Shown in pieces: positions 13,896-19,005 of a DNA stretch of 19,005 bases. Below the pieces are notes generated by a model. The model saw nothing but the letters and a program-made list of their open reading frames with translations. It made no database searches and had not been told where the DNA came from. Origin of the DNA: UBA12088 sp964568345 (GTDB lineage Bacteria > Patescibacteriota > Minisyncoccia > Phycocordibacterales > UBA12088). The position numbers were made by a program, and so were the translations under genes. The DNA is taken from contig CAZMPG010000024.1 in assembly GCA_964568345.1 (NCBI GenBank), positions 1 to 19,005 of the forward strand, given 5' to 3'. Positions within the stretch are counted from its first letter, which is position 1, and every line of letters starts with the position of its first letter.

Positions 13896-14648
13896 TCAGC
13901 CCAGTGTCCCATACCCTGCACTACTGTCAAGCGCGATGCGGAGTGCACCGCGGGTGACACGCCGAAGGGTCTCAATGGTCGCTTCAGAAACCACCTCGCA
14001 GGGTACGTCCCAGTGGAGGGTGACGTGCTCGCCGGGCTTGAGCATCTCGATGTCGTAGTCTGCTTCGAGCCTTCGGATGACCGTCTTCTCGATAGGCTGC
14101 CCGAGCACGATGAGGCCCCCCTCCTCGACGAGTGGCTCGTATGTGAGCGTGATGTGCGGGCCGGAGACGCTCCTCACCGTACCCCAGCTCACGCGGCAGG
14201 CGTCCTTGAACGCCAGGTCGGCGACCACCTCGTCGTGGCCCATGCGCTTCGGCACGCCGAGCACGTGGTATGTGTGGTTGGGCAGGAGGCCGCGGCCGAT
14301 GCGCTCCTCGAGGAGCCGGTACACCGGTCGGGGGAGCTTGTCCTTGAGCCGAAAGGTGTCGGTGAGGTGGCGGTGGAGTGCCGCCTGCTCAACGCGGCCC
14401 AGAAGCTCGTTGCCGATCCAGTACGCCTCGACGACCCGCGGGTCGAAGGGGTCGGCGATGTGGTTCTCGTGCGCGATGTGGCAGAGGTAGGGGTAGAGTG
14501 CCTCAAAGCCCATGAGGAGCTTCTGGAGGCCGAAATCGGTGAATCCCGCATTGAGGTAGTCCCAGATCTCACGGTTTGCATCGGGGCCGCAGAAGTGGAG
14601 CCGGTTCGGCCCGAATGCGTATCGGCTGCAGCGGAGGACACCGTCCAT
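13896..14648 (-). CDS. DUF6390-like protein, hydrogenase-associated
   Basis: A 250-residue soluble protein. From my knowledge of the family it resembles DUF6390, proteins found beside [NiFe] hydrogenase genes: the N-terminal CSRYAFGPNRLHFCGPDANR segment (S-R-Y-x-F-x-P-N-x-L-x-x-C-G-P) and the central DPFDPRVVEAYWIGNELL motif. Two cysteines near the start (Cys in C-S-R and in F-C-G-P) are candidates for metal or thiol chemistry. The C-terminal third reads as a beta-rich domain (ITLTYEPLVEEGGLIVLGQP, HVTLHWDVPCEVV). No biochemical role is known to me. Start chosen at the ATG at 14648 because the conserved block begins a few residues later; the frame stays open to 14825 but that part runs antisense to sufB. 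A minus-strand TACACT lies 8 nt before the start. Confidence 0.6.
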   Translation of the reverse strand: MDGVLRCSRYAFGPNRLHFCGPDANREIWDYLNAGFTDFGLQKLLMGFEALYPYLCHIAHENHIADPFDPRVVEAYWIGNELLGRVEQAALHRHLTDTFRLKDKLPRPVYRLLEERIGRGLLPNHTYHVLGVPKRMGHDEVVADLAFKDACRVSWGTVRSVSGPHITLTYEPLVEEGGLIVLGQPIEKTVIRRLEADYDIEMLKPGEHVTLHWDVPCEVVSEATIETLRRVTRGALRIALDSSAGYGTLG

Positions 14649-14708
14649 TGGGACAAAGTGTACGTGGCGTATGGGGAGCGGGCAATAGTAGAGTGGGCTA
14701 TGGGGAGA

Positions 14709-14714
14709 TATACT
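14709..14714 (+). promoter_or_regulatory. -10 element TATACT of a leaderless promoter for the SUF operon
   Basis: TATACT matches the -10 consensus at five of six positions and is followed by exactly 6 nt (GGGTAC) and the ATG of sufB at 14721. The 72-base gap to the divergent DUF6390-like gene also holds a minus-strand TACACT at 14657-14662. The -35 region is poor (TAGTAG at 17-nt spacing). Confidence 0.5.
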
Positions 14715-14720
14715 GGGTAC

Positions 14721-16088
14721 ATGGAGGATTTGAGGAGGAGAAAGATCGGCACAGATGGGCGGGTGCCGACGGGGGTTACGCGCGAGCTCGTTGAGCACAT
14801 TGCCGACAGCAAGCACGAGCCTCAATGGATGCGCGAGAAGCGGCTCGCGGCGTACGATGCGCTCGGCACCCTCACGCTCCCGACGTGGGGGCCATCGCTT
14901 GCTGGGCTCGACCTCGACAGCATCACCTACTACCTCGACCCCGAGAGCATGGAAGCAGCCTCATGGGACGACGTGCCGCAGGACATCCGTGCAACGTTCG
15001 ATGCGCTCGGCATTCCCCAAGCGGAGCAGGAGTACCTGGGTGGCGTGGGGGCGCAGTACGACTCGGGTATGGTGTACCATGCTCTCAAGGAGAGTCTCCG
15101 CGCGCAGGGCGTCATCTTCGAGAACATGGACACCGCGGTGCGTGAGTACCCCGACCTCGTCCGCGCGCACTTCATGGATGCGTGTGTGCCGGCGACCGAC
15201 CACTACTTTGCCGCGCTCCACGGCGCCGTGTGGAGCGGGGGGACCTTCATCTACGTACCGAAGGGGGTCAAGGTTGCGGAGCCCCTCCAGGCGTACTTCC
15301 GCATGAACCGCAAGGCGAGCGGCCAGTTCGAGCACACGCTCATCATCGCCGACGAGGGGAGTGAGGTCACCTACATCGAGGGGTGCAGTGCGCCGCGCTA
15401 CAATGCTGCGTCGCTCCATGCAGGCTGCGTTGAGCTCTTCGTGCATGCGGACGCAACGCTCCGGTACGTGAGCATCGAGAACTGGTCGCACAACACGTAC
15501 AACCTCAACACGAAGCGGGCGATTGTCCGCGAGCGTGGCACGATGCAGTGGGTCGGTGGCAATATGGGAAGCGGTGTCACCATGCTCTACCCCTCATCGG
15601 TCCTCGTGGGCGAAGGTGCGCGGAGCGACAACCTCGGGCTCGTCGTGGCGGGGAGAGGGCAGGTGCAGGACACGGGTGCAAAGGCTATTCACCTCGCACC
15701 GCACACCACCTCGACCATACGGAGCAAGTCTCTCTCGAAGGAGGGCGGCGTCGCGAACTATCGCGGCCTCATCAAGGTGGGGCGCGCGGCGCGCGGCGCA
15801 TCGGCCTCGCTCGTATGCGATTCGCTCATCCTCGACAGTGAGAGCGAAGCGAACAGCTTCCCCTCGGTCATGAACAAGCAGGACGACGTGGAAATAAGCC
15901 ACGAAGCGACGATTGGGCGCATCGGTGAAGACGAGCTCTTCTATCTCGCGAGCCGCGGGCTCTCGCGGGACGCCGCAGTACGGCTCGTCGTGTCCGGCTT
16001 CGTTGCGCCGATTGTCGAGCACCTGCCGCTTGAGTACGCCGTGGAGTTTAACAGGCTCATTGAGCTTGAGCTTACGAGCAAACCGTGA
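14721..16088 (+). CDS. sufB: SufB, Fe-S cluster assembly scaffold subunit
   Basis: A 455-residue scaffold protein of the SUF system, normally paired with SufC (and SufD) to build [4Fe-4S] clusters. The N-terminal ELVEHIADSKHEPQWMREKR motif, the WDDVPQDI segment, the long parallel beta-helix (GGTFIYVPKGVKVAEPLQAY, then TYIEGCSAPRYN) and the C-terminal ISHEATIGRI motif identify it. The residues implicated in cluster assembly in E. coli SufB (Cys405 and Glu434) correspond to Cys366 in LVCDSLI and Glu395 in S-H-E-A-T. This is SufB rather than SufD because these residues and the N-terminal motif are intact. The frame is open far upstream, but that portion is antisense to the DUF6390-like gene; the ATG at 14721 with its -10 is the start. 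Its stop overlaps a possible GTG start of sufS. Confidence 0.95.
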   Translation: MEDLRRRKIGTDGRVPTGVTRELVEHIADSKHEPQWMREKRLAAYDALGTLTLPTWGPSLAGLDLDSITYYLDPESMEAASWDDVPQDIRATFDALGIPQAEQEYLGGVGAQYDSGMVYHALKESLRAQGVIFENMDTAVREYPDLVRAHFMDACVPATDHYFAALHGAVWSGGTFIYVPKGVKVAEPLQAYFRMNRKASGQFEHTLIIADEGSEVTYIEGCSAPRYNAASLHAGCVELFVHADATLRYVSIENWSHNTYNLNTKRAIVRERGTMQWVGGNMGSGVTMLYPSSVLVGEGARSDNLGLVVAGRGQVQDTGAKAIHLAPHTTSTIRSKSLSKEGGVANYRGLIKVGRAARGASASLVCDSLILDSESEANSFPSVMNKQDDVEISHEATIGRIGEDELFYLASRGLSRDAAVRLVVSGFVAPIVEHLPLEYAVEFNRLIELELTSKP

Positions 16089-16093
16089 GGTCT

Positions 16094-17317
16094 ATGGTCA
16101 AGCGACTGGAACGCATCCGCAGAGACTTCCCCGCTTTCGTGGCAAAACCGGACTGGGTATACCTCGACACTGCCGCGACGTCGCAGATGCCCCAGAGTGT
16201 CATGGATGCGCTCTCCGCATACCACTGTGCGTACCGTGCGCCGGTGCACCGCGGCCTCTACCGAGAGGCGGTACGGGCGACCGACCTCTATGAGGGTGCG
16301 CGCGCGAGCGTCGCACAGTTCATCGGCGCTGCACACCCCGATGAGGTGGTGTTTACCGCGGGGGCGACCCATGCGTCAAACCTGCTCACCTACGCGCTCG
16401 AGCGGAGCCTGCGCCTCCGCGAGGGCGACGAAATAGTGACGACCGTCATGGAGCACCACTCATCGCTCGTGCCTCTCCAGCAGCTTGCGGCGCGTCGGGG
16501 GCTTACGCTCACCGTGGTGCCCATGCTCCCTGACCGCACACTCGACTACCTAGCAGCGGAGCGGGCTATCACGAAGCGTACCAAGATCGTCTCGGTGATG
16601 CTCGCGAGCAATGTCCTCGGGACGATAAACGATGTTGCGCGCATCGCCGCGCGGGCGCACAAGTTCGGTGCGCGTGTGGTGAGCGATATGACCGCAGCGG
16701 TCGGGCACCTGCCCGTAGACGTACGGGCGCTCGGCGTTGACTTCGCCTACTTCTCTGGGCACAAAATGTGTGGCCCCACGGGTATCGGCGTGCTCTACGG
16801 CGCGCGGAAGCAGCTTGCCGAGCTCGAGCCAAGTTGCTTCGGCGGGGGTATGGTGGAGCACGTGACCACGCAGTATGCGACGTGGGTGCACGGCAGTGGC
16901 AGGTTCGAGGCAGGCACCCCGAATGTGGCGGGAGCCATTGGTCTCGGTGCCGCAGCAGAGTACCTTAGGGCACGTGACTTATCGTACGTACGGACCTACC
17001 TCGAAGCGCTCGTTGTCCGCGCGCTTGATGCGCTCGGGAAGGAACGTGGCATCACGCTCTACGCGGCTCCCCCAGACCGCAACGTCGGCATCGTCTCCTT
17101 CACCCTCAAGGGGGTACACGCGCACGATGTTGCGGAGGTAGCTGCCAGGAAGGGAGTTGCGCTCCGTGCGGGGCACCACTGTGCACTGCCGCTCCACGCC
17201 GCGCTCGGGGTGCCCGCCACGGTACGGGCGAGTTTCTACCTTTACAATGTCCTACCCGACATAGATAGGCTCGTCGAGCGTATCGAGCGGACGCGGCGGG
17301 TGTTTGGGGTGTCGTGA
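16094..17317 (+). CDS. sufS: SufS-type cysteine desulfurase
   Basis: A 407-residue PLP enzyme that takes sulfur from cysteine as a persulfide for Fe-S assembly. The N-terminal WVYLDTAATSQMPQSVMDAL, VVTTVMEHHSSLVPLQQL-like (here IVTTVMEHHSSLVPLQQL), the PLP lysine Lys224 in SGHKMCGPTGIG, and the active-site Cys363 in RAGHHCALPLH place it in the class V aminotransferase SufS (group II) branch. The short RAGHHCA loop, unlike the long IscS loop, fits a partner such as SufU. The start is taken as the ATG at 16094; an in-frame GTG at 16085 overlaps the sufB stop and is also possible. It is co-transcribed with sufB. Confidence 0.94.
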   Translation: MVKRLERIRRDFPAFVAKPDWVYLDTAATSQMPQSVMDALSAYHCAYRAPVHRGLYREAVRATDLYEGARASVAQFIGAAHPDEVVFTAGATHASNLLTYALERSLRLREGDEIVTTVMEHHSSLVPLQQLAARRGLTLTVVPMLPDRTLDYLAAERAITKRTKIVSVMLASNVLGTINDVARIAARAHKFGARVVSDMTAAVGHLPVDVRALGVDFAYFSGHKMCGPTGIGVLYGARKQLAELEPSCFGGGMVEHVTTQYATWVHGSGRFEAGTPNVAGAIGLGAAAEYLRARDLSYVRTYLEALVVRALDALGKERGITLYAAPPDRNVGIVSFTLKGVHAHDVAEVAARKGVALRAGHHCALPLHAALGVPATVRASFYLYNVLPDIDRLVERIERTRRVFGVS

Positions 17318-17325
17318 CTCTGTGG

Positions 17326-17331
17326 TATACC
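17326..17331 (+). promoter_or_regulatory. -10 element TATACC, internal leaderless promoter before sufU
   Basis: TATACC is followed by exactly 6 nt and the ATG at 17338. A weak TTTGGG (17303-17308) lies at 17-nt spacing. It suggests that sufU and sufC can be transcribed separately from sufB and sufS. Confidence 0.35.
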
Positions 17332-17337
17332 GGCAGT

Positions 17338-17712
17338 ATGCGTGATGCGCTCTACCAGGCACACATCCTTGACCACGCGAACCATCCGCGCTTCAAGGGG
17401 CCCCTTGCTGGTGCGACGGTTTCAGCAGTAGGGAGCAACCCCTCGTGCGGCGATCAGCTCACCCTCCACCTCGCCATCGAGGAGGGGCGCATCGCGCGTG
17501 CCTCATTCGAGGGTGAGGGGTGCGCACTCTCCCAGGCCGGAGCTTCGCTCCTCGCCTGTGCGCTCCAGGGTATGCCGCTTCAGGATGCCTTTATGCTATC
17601 GGACGAAGCGTACGACCGCATGCTCGGCGTAGCGGTGAGCAGGGCGCGGGTGCCGTGCGTACGGCTCGCGTACACGGCGCTCCGGCGGGCGCTCGGTGAG
17701 GTGCAGGGATAA
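17338..17712 (+). CDS. sufU: SufU-like sulfur acceptor / Fe-S assembly protein
   Basis: A 124-residue protein of the IscU/NifU-N fold, SufU branch. The zinc-binding set is complete: Cys37 and Asp39 in SNPSCGDQ, Cys62 in EGEGCALSQA, and Cys107 in RVPCVRLAY. In Gram-positive SufU the zinc site accepts the persulfide from SufS by ligand exchange; that role is inferred from the family and from adjacency to sufS. It is shorter than B. subtilis SufU, with a reduced insertion between the second and third cysteines. DHANHPRFKGPL near the N-terminus is typical. The ATG at 17338 is preferred over a GTG at 17314 because it gives the usual M-x-x-LYQ start and follows a -10 at leaderless spacing. Confidence 0.9.
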   Translation: MRDALYQAHILDHANHPRFKGPLAGATVSAVGSNPSCGDQLTLHLAIEEGRIARASFEGEGCALSQAGASLLACALQGMPLQDAFMLSDEAYDRMLGVAVSRARVPCVRLAYTALRRALGEVQG

Positions 17713-17715
17713 GAT
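17710..17715 (+). promoter_or_regulatory. Possible -10 TAAGAT over the sufU stop
   Basis: TAAGAT includes the TAA of sufU and lies 7 nt before the ATG of sufC, one nt longer than the spacing at the other candidate leaderless starts. Weak; sufC may simply be read from upstream. Confidence 0.2.
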
Positions 17716-17722
17716 ACTAAGT

Positions 17723-18487
17723 ATGGAGCTCACCGATATCAGCGTCTCCGTTTCTGGCCGTATGGTGGTGCATGGTGTGTCGCTTGCGGTGCGTCGTGGC
17801 TCGCTCACCCTCCTTCTCGGACCGAATGGCTCCGGCAAGAGCTCACTCCTCCAGGCGATAGCTGGCCACCCGCGCTACCCCATCACCGCAGGGAAGCTCA
17901 CGATTGCTGGCGAGGACTACACCACGCGCCCCGCCGAGGAGCGTGCCCGGGGTGGGCTCTTCTTCTCCCCCCAGCACGTGCCGCGCATTGGCGGCGTACC
18001 GCTCGCTACCTTCCTCCACCGTGTCCACGTAGCCAGGGGAGGCGATGTTCCCGACGTGCTCACGTACTACCTGACGCTTCGCGAGCTTGCGAAGCGGTAT
18101 GCCCTCAGTGACACACTCCTCGACAAAGCGGTCGGAGACGGGCTCTCCGGCGGTGAGAAGAAGCTCGCCGAGGCGCTCCAGCTCGCCGCACTCAAGCCGC
18201 GGTTCGCGCTCCTCGACGAGCTCGACTCCGGCGTGGACCGCGACGCACTCGCCCACATCGGCGCCATCATCGAAGACGTCCGGAGTGGCGGCACTGGCGT
18301 ACTCCTGTGTAGCCATGCCCCGGGGCTGCTCGAGTATCTTGCGCCGTCTACGGTACTCCTTATGTCGGGCGGCACGATCGTCCGTACCGGGGGCAGGGAG
18401 CTCGCGGAGCTCGTGCACCGCGAGGGGTACTGCGCCGCAACCGAGTGCCCCGTCCGGGAGGAGTGTGGAGCGCGAGACGGCGGCTAG
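17723..18487 (+). CDS. sufC: SufC, Fe-S assembly ATPase, with a cysteine-containing C-terminal tail
   Basis: A 254-residue ABC-type ATPase that powers the SufB scaffold. Walker A is GPNGSGKS (33-40), the signature is LSGGEKK (141-147), Walker B ends ALLDE with Asp165 and Glu166, and the switch is His198 in CSHAPG. LFFSPQHVPRIGGV is the SufC Q-loop region that contacts SufB or SufD, and DELDSGVD matches the SufC D-loop. Unlike the E. coli protein, it ends with YCAATECPVREECGARDGG, holding Cys237, Cys242 and Cys248. The start at 17723 is chosen because the preceding in-frame codons overlap the sufU 3' end. It is the last gene of the operon; no sufD follows. Confidence 0.94.
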   Translation: MELTDISVSVSGRMVVHGVSLAVRRGSLTLLLGPNGSGKSSLLQAIAGHPRYPITAGKLTIAGEDYTTRPAEERARGGLFFSPQHVPRIGGVPLATFLHRVHVARGGDVPDVLTYYLTLRELAKRYALSDTLLDKAVGDGLSGGEKKLAEALQLAALKPRFALLDELDSGVDRDALAHIGAIIEDVRSGGTGVLLCSHAPGLLEYLAPSTVLLMSGGTIVRTGGRELAELVHREGYCAATECPVREECGARDGG

Positions 18488-18495
18488 TGTAGTGC

Positions 18496-18524
18496 GACCC
18501 CATCGGTCTTTTCACTTTTCTCTC
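18496..18524 (+). terminator. Weak terminator candidate after sufC
   Basis: GACC (18496-18499) pairs with GGTC (18505-18508), followed by a pyrimidine-rich, T-rich tract. The stem is only 4 bp. Position just after the operon and before the EF-Tu promoter supports it. Confidence 0.25.
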
Positions 18525-18531
18525 CATGCTG

Positions 18532-18559
18532 TTGACTTCCCCCGCGCTTGCGGTAGTAT
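18532..18559 (+). promoter_or_regulatory. Promoter of the EF-Tu gene, TTGACT-N16-TAGTAT
   Basis: The -35 TTGACT (18532-18537) matches five of six consensus bases. A 16-nt spacer and the -10 TAGTAT (18554-18559) follow. The predicted start near 18566 gives a leader of about 160 nt, unlike the leaderless genes in this window. Confidence 0.6.
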
Positions 18560-18565
18560 TGCCCT

Positions 18566-18725
18566 ACCGCATTGGCGCGCGTTCGTGCTGCGGAGGCTCT
18601 TTTGTACGCCTTCCACCTGCGAGAGCACGTCGCCACTGCATTTACCAATCGCGCACCTTTCGGGGTTGAGGCACACGTTCTCGCGCCCTCACCTCCGCAA
18701 GGTCTGCGCTCTAAACGCACGTACC
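18566..18725 (+). promoter_or_regulatory. Long 5' leader of the EF-Tu gene
   Basis: A leader of about 160 nt with no credible gene. TGCGGAGG (18589-18596) is perfectly complementary to CCTCCGCA (18692-18699), so the leader can close into a long-range stem some 27 nt before the ATG. There is no Shine-Dalgarno at normal distance. It could control translation or mRNA stability; this is inferred from the pairing only. Confidence 0.35.
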
Positions 18726-19005
18726 ATGGCAGAAGCATTCGATCGGTCCAAGCCACACGTGAACGTCGGCACCATCGGCCACGTTGACCACGGCAAGACC
18801 ACTACGACCGCCGCCATCCTCCACGTCCTCGACATGGCGAAGGACAAGGGCTACAGCGCCCGTGTTGAGGGTGTGGACGGCATTGACAACGCGCCGGAGG
18901 AGAAGGCGCGCGGTATTACCATTGCGCTCCACCACAGCGAGTACGCTACCCCAAAGCGCCACTACGCGCACAATGACGCACCGGGCCACGCGGACTACAT
19001 CAAGA
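18726..19005 (+). CDS. tuf: Elongation factor Tu, N-terminal part (cut by window end)
   Basis: The first 93 residues of the GTPase that carries aminoacyl-tRNA to the ribosome. G1 is GHVDHGKT, the switch I / G2 region is EEKARGITI with its conserved Thr, and G3 is DAPGHADYIK. Bacterial EF-Tu usually has DCPGH; the Ala here and an Asn just before the Asp (AHNDAPGH) are small departures from the model proteins. The start is the ATG giving MAEAFDRSKPHVNVGTIGHV, which aligns with the normal N-terminus. The frame runs off the end of the window without a stop. It has its own promoter and long leader. Confidence 0.96.
   Translation, partial: MAEAFDRSKPHVNVGTIGHVDHGKTTTTAAILHVLDMAKDKGYSARVEGVDGIDNAPEEKARGITIALHHSEYATPKRHYAHNDAPGHADYIK

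Noticed and set aside
14013..14720. Open frame extending sufB upstream by 236 codons
   Set aside because: It is antisense to the DUF6390-like gene, which has recognisable motifs. SufB homologues begin near 14721, where a -10 lies 6 nt upstream.
16094..17317. IscS rather than SufS assignment
   Set aside because: The active-site loop is the short RAGHHCA type of group II desulfurases, and the gene sits between sufB and sufU.

Overview
The window looks like a piece of a GC-rich genome from the Candidate Phyla Radiation (Patescibacteria, Parcubacteria-like). This is an inference from gene content: an O-antigen-ligase-like protein fused to TPR repeats next to MurJ, a secreted protein with a Gmad2 domain, small anchored proteins of a type familiar from that group, a compact SUF operon and a very small [NiFe] hydrogenase set. 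TGA is used as a normal stop, so this is not one of the lineages that recode UGA. No rRNA, tRNA or CRISPR array was seen.

Layout. Positions 1-300 hold what look like two decayed 3' ends of IS30-type transposase genes and a cluster of CCCGTATC repeats. Positions 295-978 hold an AT-rich gene for an anchored extracytoplasmic protein, unlike the GC-rich remainder, with inverted copies of the same short repeat on its far side (1084-1107). Positions 1280-3950 hold four short transcription units on the + strand: an HD-domain hydrolase, an Hsp20 chaperone, a 94-residue membrane protein and an anchored protein with a Gmad2 domain. Two intergenic regions (about 1931-1985 and 4009-4079) carry copies of a palindromic dispersed repeat. 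Positions 4223-8224 are a cell-envelope pair (ligase/TPR protein and MurJ). Then come an unrecognised helical protein (8290-9132), a stem-loop and an intracellular GH13 amylase-family enzyme (9199-10935).

Positions 11029-14648 form a hydrogenase island. The small and large [NiFe] subunits are on the + strand. They meet, with an 8-bp convergent overlap, a minus-strand set encoding the hydrogenase maturation protease, a 151-residue protein with a possible HypC-like C-terminus and a DUF6390-like protein. Divergent from this set is a SUF iron-sulfur operon, sufB-sufS-sufU-sufC (14721-18487), without sufD. The window ends inside the gene for EF-Tu, which has its own promoter and a long leader.

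How the genes fit together. The amylase could feed sugar into fermentation and the hydrogenase could dispose of electrons. The SUF operon would supply Fe-S clusters to the hydrogenase, and the protease would process its large subunit. The most striking general pattern is regulatory: at least five genes have a TAnnnY-type -10 hexamer exactly 6 nt before the ATG, which places the predicted transcription start on the A of the start codon and implies leaderless mRNAs. The most unusual protein features are a hydrogenase small subunit with Asp in place of one canonical cluster cysteine, a very short cleavable tail on the large subunit, and a three-cysteine tail on SufC.
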